Shown one piece after another: positions 13,601-28,600 of a stretch of DNA of 64,000 bases (the stretch's first letter is position 1; every line of letters starts with the position of its first letter). The stretch covers positions 16,308,700 to 16,372,699 of the forward strand of contig ML682028.1 of NCBI GenBank assembly GCA_007922195.1, written 5' to 3'. The notes below the pieces were generated by a model. It saw nothing but the letters and a program-made list of their open reading frames with translations. It was not told where the DNA came from and searched no databases. Position numbers and translations under genes: made by a program. Source of the stretch: Podocnemis expansa. Taxonomy: Eukaryota > Chordata > Testudines > Podocnemididae.

Positions 13601-16600
13601 TTAAAAAAAAAGTGTAATTTGTCTTTCAGTGGAGTTGAAATAAGGTACCAGCCACATAATATAGAAAGCGTTCAACTACTAAGCCCACAGCTCCTGTCCC
13701 AAGAGTACTAGTCCTGTGAATCATGGAAATTAGTTGGCTTTGTGGACTAATCCTTTCATCACTGACCACATCAGGATATTTTCATAATCACCCCCTCACC
13801 TCCACCAGAGATGAGACATGGCATGATCTAAAAGCAACTTCATCTGCAATTTAGAGAGAAGTCTCAGATCTTTTTTCTTCCCTGGCATTTTAACTGGTTC
13901 AGTTTCCCAAAAGCAGAAGCAATGAAGAAAAAAATGAGTGAGTCACACCAGGGAGATTGTGAACCTTCAGGCCCAGATCCTCTGCTGCTGCAGCGCAGAA
14001 GGACACAACACAAGTATGTAAGAAAATGTGTCTTTAAGGCGCTGTACTTTGCACTGCCTCAGTCCTGGGCCAGCTGTGTGCCAGGCTGGCCGCACAGCGT
14101 AAAAGAAAGCTGCCTGAAGGTTATTCTCACTCGTGTCAGGTGTCAACATTGCTAGACAGGCAACATAGCAGCTGAGAGATCAGTGGAGCCTCTTAGCCAG
14201 CAACGTCCTTTATTCAACACACAAGGAACAGAGATGGAACAACAGGGTCTCTATGCTGGAGGTTGATTACCCTATGCTGGAGTGAGCTTCCAGCAGCCAT
14301 TTTTTCACAAATGGAAAACCCTGGGTAGAAGTGACTCGCTAATGGTCGTCCCATCAGCTTTTAGGGACACTTCGCACAGCTGGTAGGTTTAGTACATGCC
14401 GGGATCCAAACTGCTTTCCCTCCCACCCCAGAATAATGAACTGATTATTAAATGCAAAACAGGAACTCAGCAAACTCTCCTTCAAAGCCTGGCAATTTCC
14501 TCATCCAAAGGAATTCCATGAGTATTTGCTCATTTAAAAAAAAAAATTGAGATGATTTCTACAAATTGCTTTAGTTTAGACCAGACAATAAAGCACATGA
14601 CTTTCTTGGCAGGAATCCTGGAGGAAACTGTGACAAGTCAAGGTTCATAGGAGGCAAATATTGAACTAATAAATGTGTGTTCGCACCAGGCAGCAGACTC
14701 CTAAGAGTTACATGCACCCATCCAGGGACTGGGCAATCCTTTTATTTATACAGAGCCATGGAAGAGCTTGGCCTTTTCAGAACACAGATGGATTTCCTAC
14801 CCTGAGGCGTGCATAAGCCACATTAACATGAGAATGACGCAGGTGAAGGATGACTTTCCCTGAAGCAGGGAGGACTAAGCCTTTTTTTTATTTTTTAAAT
14901 GAGCATGTATCAAGTGCAGAAAGGTAGGAGGTCACCAGAGAAATACTGGTACTACCAGCCACCTGCTTTCTTTGCCACTAAGAACGAAGCAGATCGGAGC
15001 ACATGAATGGACACCGCAGCAGCAATCAGTGTGTCCGGACCAGATGTGTCACACTCGTTTGCTATGGTGGGCCAGATTTGACTTAAATGTACTTCAGGTG
15101 GACCATACACACCATAAATCAAAATACTAGGGCACCCTCACAGCATCATAGAGTGCTGCGTATGCAAGAATGTGCTCTGCAAGACCACATTGTCTCTTTC
15201 TGTTACGGAGAGAAAGTTGTCGTCCTTTGGAGCACAGTCACGGGCCAGATGAAGGAGGCTTGGCCCACATGGCTACACTACGAAAACCAATTCAAACTAG
15301 CATGTCCATGGAGAGGACTTGCTAGTTCGAATTAGGAGAAGGGCACCATGGGGAGGTGTGGCCCAAGAAGGGCCATGTCCCCACCCAATATATAGGAAGA
15401 GGAAGGCACTCTGGGAGGAAGATGGTCAAAAAGTGCTAATTTGAATTAATGTTTAATTCAAATTAACACAGCTACATTGGGTTAATTCAAACTAATAAGT
15501 CTGACTTAACCTTTACTTCGAAGTTAAGTGAGGTTTTATAACTTAGAAGTAAGCTTTCATTAATCTGAATTTAGGAATTCCTTAGTTCAAATTAATGAAA
15601 GCCAGTGTAACCATGTGTTGATTTCATTCAAATTAATCCTCATTAATTCAAATTAAATTGTATATGTAGACATACCTTAACACTACAACCCCATCCTATG
15701 AAATAATCCAATTTAGCACTGAGATCTGGATGTAAAGGATTCTCTGTGTCTCGGTACTTAAGGTCTGCGTACACAGAATTGTAAACCCACATCTGTGGGA
15801 TTTAGGCTTGTAGACCCACTGTTTACAAACCAGTGCTTGAGCATCCACACTGCACGGTAAATCTAGGTTTACAAGTGCTGGACCCAGGCCTCGTAGTCCT
15901 CCACTGTGTCCATACTGCACTGTGCAGACCTTCCACCTTGGGGCTGCAGCTGGAGCTGGGGCCACACTGCAGAACAACAAGGGTTGGACCCTAGTCTCAG
16001 TGAGACATGGACTTAGACCTACCATCAGTCCTAGGACCCAACCATTCCTAAGACCCAGTTCCTGAGTGTTTACTCACTTGAGTTAGATAGATTTGCATGT
16101 GTAGACAGAAAAGAGCGAGTTGGGCTCAAATCTGAGTCAGACCTCTGGTTTATAATGTAGTGTAGACATATCTTTAGTGGCCCTCATTTCCATCATAACC
16201 AAGGACTTGGTTATCCAACTGGGGGCTACCATGCATTATGCCTCTTCCTTGCCTCCTTTGATCCTGCCACTGGCTGCTTCTCCAGCTCATTGCGGATTTT
16301 GTGTGGTGTATATCAAACTTAAAGCCCTGTACACGTGCCTGTTTGGTGTTATGCATCAATTCAGTGGAACACACACGTGCACATGCACCCCAAATACAGG
16401 CTACGTTCATCCATTCAATGGAACATATTCAAGTTCAAAGCTATTACTAGTATATATTGATTAGCTAGAAGATCAAGGTTTTACACCCAAGTCAAGAGTG
16501 GCTAACGCTCCAATTGCCTATTAAATCAAACAGGCTATTAAACAGTCAACCAATCAAGCCTCAAATGACATGCAATAGGAAGCCACAGTCTGTTATATGG

Positions 16601-19600
16601 GTCACTTGCCAGCACTTTGTAATTCCTGATTCAACAACTGTTACGGAGTTTCAGCTACTTCATATTAACAGAGCTTTATAATGACAAAGGTTCTGTTTCA
16701 GCATGAATCCTCTTCAGCATAGCTCCCATGTTGAGAGATGTAACATAAAAGGGTATTTCCGAGGAAGGAGTTTGAATTTTGGCAGGCCTGACACATTTTT
16801 TAATGTTATTTGTAAGATAAAATAATTTCAGACAACAAACATTACACAGCGCATGGAAGAGACCTTTGTTTTCACCCTCCAAAGAGATTTCTTAATGTAG
16901 ACACATACTATGGGAGAAGATTGTTACGAGGGTGAAAAATTGTTCTTATTAACCTCCAAAGGACAGGACAGGAAGCAGTGGGCTTAATGGCAGCAAGGGA
17001 GGTTTAGGCTGAACATGAGGAAAAACTTCCTAACTGTTCGAGTAATTAAGGACTGGAACGAATTGCCTAGCGAAGCTGTAGAATCTCTACCATTGGAGGG
17101 TTTTGAGAACCAGTCAGACAAACACCTGTCAGGAATGCTCTAGTTATTGCTTAATCCTGCCTTGAGGGCAGGGAAAGGGACAAGATGGCCTACGCTGAGA
17201 TCCCCTCCGGTTCAACACTTGCATGATTTTCAATATTAAGCCTGTTCTGATGGCCCAAGAAGAAAGGGTGCTCTCAGGCACCTGAAGGAGGCAGAACATT
17301 TAGGGACCTTGTTTATCAGATGGGTCCCACTGTAAACATTTCTTAACAGGTAGCATATGCTGAACAGGAAGATCTGGTAGTTATAGTTTTGCTGTGGTTG
17401 GCTAGGATACCCTTGTATAGAACAGTGGTAGGAACATTTTTGGTGGTCCCTTCTTGTCTTAAACTCTGTGACTACTTTCATAATACCTAGCTGTTGTACA
17501 GTGCTTAACAGCGAGAGAGCTCAAAGCCCGGCAATATCATTAGTCCCATTTTACAGATGGGAAAAATGAGACAGTGTAGGCCAGTGACATCCCAAGATTA
17601 CTCAGCAGGCCAGTGGAAGAGCCAGGGATAGAAACCTTCTGACTCCCTGTCCAGTGCCCACTCCACTTCCATCTATCCATTTTGGGAGAAAGGATCTGAT
17701 ATTTTATTTACAACATGCCACAATACAGTTTTCTAATGGCTAAAGTTCCTCCGCTCCTTGATTTAAATCCACTACTGTCCATTGAACTTGAATTTTGGGG
17801 GAACACGAGGCTGTGTCAGAATGCCCTTGCATGCCTCCAAAGGGTTAAATTATACTTTGCACTTGCATAGGCAAATTCCACTGGAGAAACTTGGAGATGT
17901 GTGTTTAGCATTTTCCTGTTACACCCAATGCCAAACAGGAAACTATTCAAACCTAGTTAACTATTAAAAGTACTTTGTTAATTAGTACCTATTGCAACCA
18001 CAATCTTTTAGTGTGTTGTCTCTACACAGCGAGAGAATCTGAAGCCACCCTGACTTTCTAAACTAAAAATCACCAAAACAAGAGTGATCAAGAAAAAGGT
18101 TAAGCACGGAAGTGTCTTTCCTGATTATCCTTCTCCATTTTACCTAAGTGTACTGCTATACGTGCTTCAACATTAAGCTGTTTTTATATCAGGGAGAGAA
18201 AGAACAGAGGCTAGGAGAGAGACTTACACATAGATACTTTTATTGCTCGGCTAACAGCAATCTTCAATCAAAGCAGCACCTTGCAATTTACAGCTCATTT
18301 TTAACAGAGCATGCAAAAGACTGACCAAACCTTGGTGACAGTAAGGAGAAGGTGAAAGTTAAACCTTTAAAAAGAGAACAGTTTTCTAAGGATGACCAAA
18401 CTTCCCTTCCGTTCACCCCATGTTCACAAAGGCTAGAAGCAGTGAAATTTTTGAGAAAAGTGGAGTTACCTGTACTACTTCTTTGACCAGCGTTTTGTCA
18501 GTCCCAATTTTGGCTCTCTGCAGGCCACTAACGCTCTCCCCGATCCAAGTGATTAGGGCAAACTTGACTCGTTTGCTCATGGCATCCCCAGTGGTAAATC
18601 GGACAAATCCAAACAACCTGATGTCATCTTTAAAAGTGAAAACAGAAAAAAAAGTCATTAGAAGGGAGACAAAATAGTAACTCACTATTAGGAATTCATC
18701 CTAGTTAATTCTAAGCACAGATTAATAAAAATATATAAGCTTTTGTAAATAGAGAAGATGATGCACGCACACACACACATGCACGTGCACATGTCTATCG
18801 GATGCACGATTTCTCTGTTAGACTTGTCTTTTGCTATTGCATTCTTACTGACTAGGGGTTACATGGCTGCTCACAGCAAGCAATGCAAACACAATTGGCC
18901 CTACCTTTCAAATCAACCCAGCTTAACCAGGTGATGCGTATATTCTATAGCATCTAGGAAAGTGAAAACATTGATCACTGGCCTCTATCCCACAAGCTGG
19001 TCTGGGATGGTACAAATCTACCTATGATGAGATGCACACTCAAGCCTGACTAGATGACCAATGACCACGTTACCGTAACAGACGGTATTATTACTGTACA
19101 GCAACCAAAGAACTCCACCTACCAAGAAAACAGCTGACTAAACAAAAATTAAGACTGGTAGCTGCCGAGAGCAGGACACTATGGGTATGTCTACACTGGA
19201 GGCTTAAGTTGACTTAACCAAACTGAAGTCGACTTAAGCAACTCCAGGGCCACATTTGGAGTTCATGACGTTGGCTTAAGCACTTGCTTAAGTTGACAAT
19301 AACTCTCACCCTTAAAATCGACTTTAAGGGTTAAGTCGACTTAATAAAGTCAACTTAACAAAACGTGGCCATTAAAGTCAACCTAAAGCAGGAGAGCCAT
19401 TTAAGTAGACTTCATAAAGTCGACTTAAGCCAGGAGACCCATTTAAAGTCGACTTAGCGTGGCCCGGGAATTGCTGGTGGAGTTCTGCCACCTCAGGAAG
19501 GGAGCATGGCTGCTCCTTCCCACTCTGGAACTTCCTTCAACCACCATCTGTGGCTCATTCAACGAATTCAGTCACTGAGAAGGGGCAGCCTTCAGCTGAG

Positions 19601-22600
19601 GTATTTTTCTACTTCCACGATGTGCCCTCTTTCATTCCCATCCACTTACAGAAGAGAAGGGGAACAGGAGGCTCTTAGATTTGAAGGGTACTACAATCCT
19701 TGTTCCAGGTCCTGGTTCAGCTCTGTTAGGCCAGACTAAGGTTACGTATCTAGTAACTGTCTGTGTAAAAGCCTTGTATCACTGGAGGTCTGACACACAC
19801 CACGTTCCTTCTCTGCAGAGTGAGTCAGCAACCTGAGCTGTTGGGTGTATTTGCAATCACAAGCACATGCATAAAACCATCTGCCTCAAGTCTTGTTTGG
19901 GAGCACAGAAGACAATGAAACCTACATCAGTCCTGATCTTCCAGGAAAGCAGAGCAGATGGACAGTTGAGCAAGCCTAGAAAACACTTCATCATAGCTGT
20001 TTCATTAGTTTACAGGTCATTTGAATGTCCTTTTAGTGCAACAGGATGACACAGAAAATCATGAATCAGAGCACTTGCTTTCTGGAAAAGGAGCACGTTA
20101 AACCTGGTCCAAAATTAAGTTTACTGTAATCAATAAAGTATGTTTTATTCTTCTGCTGTCCCAACTACCACCTGGAGGGACACGTAGGATGCCATTTACA
20201 AAGTTGAACATTTGTTCACAGTACCGTCACCTATATCAATAATAAATCTTCTCTGCAGACCATAGCCCCAAGAGTCTAATAAGGGCTCTGTACCACTCCG
20301 CGTTCCCCAATCCATGTTCTATAGAAAATACATCCTAAAGCCAATGCAAGAAGCAAATGGAGGCCTTTGAAAGCCAACAAATGTCACTTAGAGCTAGAGC
20401 TAGTTGGAAAATGAAAACTTCTGTACTGAAAATGTCAAAATCAGAAAAGGAACAATTTTTGTAGTCAATATTTTTTGCCAAAACTCTTTCTTACCATGAT
20501 TCCCCCTCCAAAAGTTTTATTTCTTTGGTTTTCCTTTTGCACTTTTCACCCACCCTTTGCCACTGAAAATGGGGAAGAGAAGGAACCAAAAAAATAGTTT
20601 GTCAGTTTGCTCAAAAAATAGAAGAAAAAAGTCCATTTTCCTAACAAAATAATTTTCATTCCAAAGAGTCTGATTGGCTCATCTGAAAGATAATCCAAAA
20701 CAGAAGAGCCATATCTATCAAAACAATGTGCAAAGAAGGGTTCTCTTTCTTGAAGAGGCTTTTTACTGCTAAAAATAACCAGTAAAATAACCAGTAAAAA
20801 GCCTTTTCATTAAAATGAACTGTCATAAATATATTCCAGTTTCAGGTAGTGTATCATCGTCATGTCAAGAACTGATTAAGTCTAAAAGAAGTATGGAAGA
20901 TGGGGAGGAATGGACAATAAATATTGTGGTGAAATATGAGCACAAATCCCCCAATGTGATGCAACTGTATAAAAATCCCCTTCAAAAACCAAAACCAACC
21001 CTGCTCCATGAGACCGAGATTTGACTGGGAATGCCAGCTCTACTCCATAAGAAGCACAGATACAGTGCGCCACGTTTTCCTACGCACCATAACTTCCTGT
21101 TCCTACAGCAACCTAGCAAGGTTGGTCAGCTTTGAGGAAAAGTCAAGCCAGCTGACAGAATGAACTATGCTTTGTCCTGCTCGGGCAATTTTGATTCTCA
21201 GTGGAAGAGCAAAGGGAAAGGCACCCAACTCTTCTCTGAAAACATCTGTATTAGCTTCAGCATTGGGAGCAGATACTAATATAATGCAATCAAAATGGTG
21301 AGTAGGTCACTCAGTATCCTAGTTAGTAGACCTGTTGTTACAACAGCACTTTAAGGATGTCCACACAGCAATTGAACACCCACGCTGGTGCACGTTAGCT
21401 AATGCAGTTGCACGTTTGACCCTCATGGGGTCCCAGAGTCGGGCTCCAATCTGAGTCTAAATGGCCACAGCACAGTTTTACAGCCTTGTAGTATGAACCA
21501 GCCGAACCAGGCGTGGGTGTTTAATTGCTGTATAGACATACCCAATATATTTCACAAGTACAAAAGGTTAGAAATAGAAGAAGAAGAAAAAAAAAAAGAA
21601 AGGTATAATTGCTAACTGCTCACCAACAAGAGAAATAGATCTCTCCAGCAGAGTTCAGACTGTTCAATTCAGAATCCCTGAGCGGAACTGGCTGAGTTTC
21701 ACAGTTAGTCTACAGTGAAAAATTCTCAGATAAACAGGATCTAAGCTTAAGTTTTTGTATATTCACAGATTTCCGAGTTAATCAATGCTGTTCTGGCAAG
21801 TCATTCCTCTTTGCTAGAGCAAACTAAAGGAAGTGCTTCTACACACAACACACGGTCAGTCTGTGGAACCTGGTGCCAGGAGATATTGTGAAGGCCAAAA
21901 CTGTAACTGGGTTTGAAAAAGAGTTAGAAAAGTTCATAGAGGATAGGTTCATCAACGGCTATAGGCCATTGGTCAAGGATGTAACCCCATGCTCAAGTGT
22001 CCCTAAATCTCCAATACCCAGACGCTAAGACTGGTTAACAATGGATGGATCATTTGAAATTGCATGAGTGTGTTCATTCCTTCTGAAGTATCTACATGGC
22101 CACTGTCAGGAGACAGGATATTGGGCTCCATGTACTGTTAGTCTCTTGCTTTTATGCAGAAGTAGTCCATTACTTAATTAGCTCCAGTCCTCTCCCCACC
22201 CCAAGTGAAAAAGCCACGACACTTCAATTGCCTCCTTCCTCTCTCCAAAAACCATTTAAATTGGCTTTAGAAGATGGACACTGATGTCTGCAGTGGCTTT
22301 TAAAACAAACTATAATAGAGATAGCAAATTTTCTCTATCCTGCTTTGCTTCCACGGAGCCGCCTTCCTAGTCACTAACCCTTCAATATCAGCAGAGTCTG
22401 AAGCTAACAAAAGAACGTTATTAATAGACCTGGAGTAGCACGGAGGATGGCCATTGTTGGGAAGATTTCACAAGGGTCACTCAGAGCCTAGCAGGATTAC
22501 TAAATCTGCCTTTAAGTTTTACATGCCAAGGGTTGGGGAGGCACTATGTAAATAATGAAGTAATAATTCAAGGAACACCTGAACAATAATTTAATCTCCT

Positions 22601-25600
22601 TCTCCAAGTTCATGCCCTATTTATCAGTAGGGAGTGTTTTCCCACGTGGTTTCCTTGATGGTAGGACCTATTCTGATCCACACAAGAATCGAAGTTTCCC
22701 TGCAAGACTACACGGCTGTAGCATTTCACAGCAACTAGAATCAGGAAAGGTGTATCAGCTCACCACAGAACAAAGATCAGTCCCACAGCTCTAACAAACT
22801 GACAAAACCAAGCATATTTTGAGATAAGGCCACCGCGCCTAGTGTTATTCAGCCTTACTGTAACTAGGCACGGCAAGGAGAAGCCTGACAGAAGGCTTTA
22901 CCGTGTGTTACGAATATCTGGGCCCAACAGAGCTAGTTATGGAGGAAAAATGGCGGATTTCCCTTATAGCTTCTTGGTTCTTACTGCTTTTGGCTGGCTT
23001 TATTCATATTTTACTTGGAAAATACCGGTTTACTTAACCCTCAAAGAAAGAGGTGAGTGTTGGGACAAAATTCCTCATTATGTTTTCATCTGAATCTTGG
23101 ATGAACAGATCAGACTATTCTACACTTTTTGTGGCAGTCATACCATTGTATTACATTTTACCAGACATCACAATGGGAATATACCGCTGTAATTGCACTA
23201 AGTCAAGAGGGCAAGGAGAGAGTTTAAAAGGAACTAAAACTGCTCTGTTTTTCTTGGAGGAATTTTTCTTCTACATACTCTGAGGAAATCTACTCCACTT
23301 TTAATGGCTAATTAAAACAACCTCTGAAATTCTCCAAGGACATATGTTTAGCATACTGTTGATTGATATGGCCGCAGATGGTATTAATGAGAATTGGACC
23401 ACTAAAGTTCTGCTCTGAATATTACAGGACCAGATTTTCAGATCACATGAATTGTTGGGCCATAACTACTTACAACCATTGAAGTTCTACCCCGTGTCTT
23501 CCGTGATACTGACGACTAACAAACACTTGCCAACATTTTGGGACATTACTTTACCCCTTCTACTCCAAATAGGAAGCAAGAACTGTAGGCACCCCCTCCC
23601 AAATGTGATGTCCATGGGGTATATATTTTGACTTGGGGTAAGAAAAGAAAATACACAAAACAGAAGCAAAAAACCAGAAAAAGCTAACCATTCTTCCTAC
23701 TGCAGCAATCCATCTACACTGGGAGAAACTAAAATGAAGCTCACAAACATAGCATTATATAGGAGGTTAATTCCAGTTACATCCTACTTTTCTGGGATGC
23801 AGTTCTTTGCATGCATAGCAAGACACATCTGCAAATGCTTTAGAAACATTTGGAGGAAAAACTGTATGTATTTAACCCTGAGTAACAGTACATTGATCTT
23901 GCTATGAAACCAAAGGGAATTTGCCTGCTGCCAATGTAGAGTATTCTTACAACTAGCTCCTGTTTCTAGACCCAAAGAAAATTGGGTTGCATATGAACAC
24001 TATTAATTAACACTAGCATTAAACAGCAAACCCAGAAAATGCCTTCTCATGGCTTGGATGCCCATTTTGTGCCAGATACACAAAGCATTATTCTCTATAG
24101 CCTGGTCAGTGTTTGCCAATATCCTCATAAAAAATAAGCTAGACAGCAAAGATCATGGATCTAGTGGTTTAGAGATAAACAGTTTGGTTTCTTGCTCACA
24201 TGACACAAGCTCTCTCCATGTCTACCCTCCCTGATGCAAACAAGAATGTTAAGCTAAGGTTAACCAACGGGGAAGTAAGCCTGTCAAAATTTTGTTATGA
24301 GGACAGAAGTGGGGCTGTCTAAGAGAAGCAAGACTGTGGGAAGGAACATGAACCCCATCTGACGGCGGGAAAAAGCCCAACATCTGCTCCGCCTTTTAAA
24401 CACCTGGTTCTGGCTGCAATACTTCATCCCTTATGCCTCAGTCCACAGAAACCAATCAAATCAAATCAAATCATAGGGTTGGAAGGGACCTCATGAGATC
24501 ATCGAGTGTGCTAGCATGGGGTGTTCCTAGAATAGCCATCCCATCTTCCCCCTGCTGAGGGGTTATTCTGTGCAAAACTTCCATGATGCCCAGTTCTTTC
24601 ATGCTTATTTAGCACTTAGTCCCTGGGAATTTTATCAAAAGTCTATTGAAGTCAATGAGTCTTTCCACTGAATTCAACGGGCTTTGGCTCAGGTCCTATA
24701 ATCTTCTTGAAAAGAAACACTAATGTCTAGCATCATGATCATAAACACAAGGCAAAATGTAAGCCAGGCCAACAATCCATTCTAATGTCCACCCAAAAAC
24801 CACCACATATACTGTAGGTTTAGGACATTGGTAAAATGAAGGAGACTTGGCTGTGGCTGATGACTCCTTGTTCTCATGAGCTCATGGGTGAAGAAAGGGC
24901 TAAGTACCTGTCTCACTGAATTCAAAACTGCTCTCAAGGCTCACTTTAGCCCAGACGCGGTCAGAGATGAAGACCAAAATCCTCATGATTTGTTGACAGT
25001 TGGGGTGTCATGAGCATGATGGTACTTGGTCCTGCCATGAGTGGAGGGGACTGGACTTAACGACCTCTCATGGTTCCTTCCATTTCTATGAGTCTGTGAA
25101 CTAGAGCAGTGGTCCCCAACCAGTAGATCATGATCTACTTCTGAAGGGCATTTGCCATTGAAACCTATAAGTGTTGCACCATCTGATGGCAAAAGGTTGG
25201 AGAGCACTGAACTAGAGTCTAGCGGTACTGTAGCTAACCTCTGTTTCTTAGGCCAGGTCTACACAATACACTTCCTTCAGTCTAACTACATCGCTTACAC
25301 CCCATAGTAACGTAGTCCTACCAGACTTAAAGCCCCCACGTAGACAGCAGTTCCTGTGTTTGAGACAGAGATAGCAGAAGCAGACAAGTTCCAGATGGCC
25401 ACGGGGAAATGGTTGTCAAACAGATGCTAGCTCAGCTGATCCTCCAAGGAGCTATGCTTTTACACAGTGGTGGGGGGAGGGAGTGGGAGAAAGAGGCTTT
25501 GCAGCCAAGAACACACCAATCAATGTGCAATTCCTCAAAAATAATTATCATAAAGAACAGATCATCAATTTTCACAGGTTTGCCCTTCAAATACATGTTA

Positions 25601-28600
25601 TAGGGGAGAGGAAGCAAAGGAAGGACCGAGGTGAGCATGCGAAAAAATAAAAAAAAGCCAGTAAAGGCCGAAATTACGAAGATAACGTGGTGCCTAAAGA
25701 CAGAAATCGGCACCTGGCAGAATTTATGAAAAACACCTCAGTGATTTAGGCATCTTGGCTGCTTTGGTGCTTGGCTAAGTCTCTCCAGGCATCTACCTAC
25801 GTCTTTAGACACCAAAACACCTTTTTAAATATGGCTCTTAACTACTAGAGTCTAAATTTACTCTTTGCAATCTACCTTTGTAAGCTTTAGACAGCTTGCA
25901 CTACCCACTTCTTGGGGGCTGGTCTATTTCTGGTTCCACCCCTTCCCCCCAGTACTGGTGCCAACTAGGCCTGCCTTATGCCGTATTTATTCCTCATCCC
26001 CCTAGTGCTGTTTGCACAATACCTTTGGTCTGCTTTTTACAGACACACTAATAACTCTTGCCTTGTCTTTATAGGTATTTATCTGTACTGGGACTTTCCT
26101 AATAGCTGCCTAGTTATTTCTGTTGTTAGGGTTGTAAACATTCAGATCTCACTGGGAGAACTTCTAAGCTGCACACTAATCAACTGCAGTGCATCGATAA
26201 CAGAAATTATAAATAGGGAATGTTCCATGTGTTAATCCTTTAATAATTATGGCGAGTGCAAAATAAATTCAGTTCATCTATTGTTTCCAGTCAGATGTCA
26301 CTGACATTTATGAAACCTTAACTGGGTATTTAATTTAGTTCAAGATCCTAGGTAAGGTTGCTCCTCCACCCTTCTGAGCCATGCATTCAACAACCCCAAT
26401 TTAAAGACTCTGAAGTAAAAACAGATTCTTCCCACCTTTTTGTAAACAAAAAACAAACCTTCAAACCCTTATCCAGATGTGTGGTTCAGATTCCAACTCA
26501 GCTGTTTGTCTAAAAGTGTATTGATGGCATGAAGTCTTCAACCCCAAAGTAATGCCCCAGCTGGATCCATGCCATCTCCACAGGCACAAGCACTAGAACA
26601 GGGGTCTCAAACTCCCGGCCCCCAGGCCACACGTGGCCCCTAAAGTTACTTCCTGTGGCCCGCAATGACACTATCATCAATACTTGCAATATCGTTTTGT
26701 GAAAAGGTTTCAGTGGTGCAGCCCTTCGGCTACTGTATTAGTCCTCATGCGGCCCTCGTGGTGATCTGAGACCCCTGCAGTAGAGATATCGTTGGTCCAC
26801 ATGAAGCAGTCCAAAGCTTTGAATTAAATCCTTGTTTAATGGAGATAAAGGCCAGGAGGTTTCAGTGAAACCCATTTAAGCAGCCCTTGGTCTATGCTCA
26901 AAGGAAATGGACATATGCACCGTAACTCTTTTTTCAATGTGAGTCAGTCAGTTTCCCACCCAGTTTTCCTCTGCCTATTTCAAAAGTGTCACCCTTGTAG
27001 TTTTAGTGTCCCAGAAAAATGGGGAAGTGGTGAAATGGTGGATTTACTGCACAGCTCAGTGCGATGTTTTTCTGCAGAAAACTCCTGCAAGTGGCATGAA
27101 GCTCAGGAACAGCCACATGTGCAGAGACGTCTAAGGCACTATCTGTAGATTGGTACATGCACAACAGGAAAAAAGGACAGTGCTCAAATTGTGGTGGTCC
27201 CCGGTACTTATACAATCCTTTATATATTTATGAAACGGCAGTCCAGAGTGTCTATGGAAAGAAAGCTGGCTGGTCACATGGTATCTTCGCCAGCCGCTAC
27301 GGTCATATTACAAGAAAGCAACAACAAACTACAAAAGCCAGAGCAAAAAAGCTCTAAATAATTCGCAGATTTTCCCTATGAAGGCTATTGCTATAGTAGC
27401 CACAGAGACATCCTGGGGCCAGCAATGGCCCATATCATTCTGATTTGGAAAGGAGACGTCTCTTTATTATGGTCACCCTTTTCAGAACGCCTACCGGCAC
27501 AAAGTACTTCAAAGAACAAGAACAAAAGAACTTCCTGTGTCTTTACGCCAAGTGAATTAACAGCCACTGACTCCACCTCCCCTATCCTCTAATGCCCAGG
27601 AGGACAGCAATATGCACACACCACACCAAAGGTGCTTTTAATAAGAACGGCCATTAGAGAAACCGGGAGACGCAGATGCTTTCCATTTGAGAGCAAATTG
27701 GAACAGATGGCTTGGTAAGCAGAGCAGAGCGAATTTGCACTGAGATCCCTCAGCCTACGCCTAGTCAGCTGAAGTTTTCTATTCCAGCTCCCACTCTTAC
27801 CTTCAACCACTGACTCATTGGAAGAACTCCAGAAGACAGCTTCGGGTTGGGGGACTTTCAAGACTGTTGTTCAAACAACAGGAATCCAAAACAAGGAAAG
27901 AAGTCTACTTTGAAGCCAGTGGCACTTATTTTATCTTTTCTGCTTCCCCATTTTTCAATTGAATTTTTGTTTCAATGGAAATTTTCCAACCAGTTTTGTG
28001 AGCAAGTAGTAATGATCGTCACCCTTCCCCCAGACGGGAAGGAAAACTCCATCTTCACAGCAGGCACTAATCCCCTGACGGATGGCTAGTGGTCCTGCTC
28101 AGGCTGGTTTCACCGATGGAGTTGCAACAAGCATCTCTTCCTTCTCCAATTCATGTCGCATCCGTTAGTTCATGGGTGGAGGAAGCAGCTCCCCCAGTAG
28201 TTCTTACCTTGCCTATGGTTTACTGAAGCTTCCACGTGTGCTTCTGAGATATTTTACTGACAACAGTTAATTTATTGAAAGCCTTGGGTTAATACAAGGA
28301 CACATGTCTACCTTGACCATGCACTTTTTATTTTCAGTCTGAGCCTCATATATCTGGAATATCCCTTTTCCTTGGGAAATTGCACAACTAATTGGGCCTT
28401 TGGTTCACGTCCCTTGTAGCGTAATAAGGGTTTGACACACAAAACTACTGGCAAGCAACTGAAATTGGATTATGATCCCAAGAGGTCATGACTCCAGTGG
28501 CTACTGTCATCCAGCCAAGTTCACAGGGTCAGCTCTCTCCAACAGAGCCTCATCTCTCCAACTGCCTGCCTAGCACGCGATGGCAGGTAAGGAGCGCTTC

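Larger units (their letters stand above)
7602..18469 (-). other. COTL1: COTL1 intron 3
   Basis: This intron of about 10.9 kb runs from donor GTAAC at 18469 to acceptor TTTTAG at 7602. It holds the repeats listed separately (SINEs, CR1, hAT, MITEs, a CA repeat). The remaining sequence shows no further coding exon on either strand. Confidence 0.85.

Noticed and set aside
18413..18685. A 90-codon minus-strand gene
   Set aside because: Only its middle (18627-18470) is coding, as COTL1 exon 3; the rest is intron on both sides.
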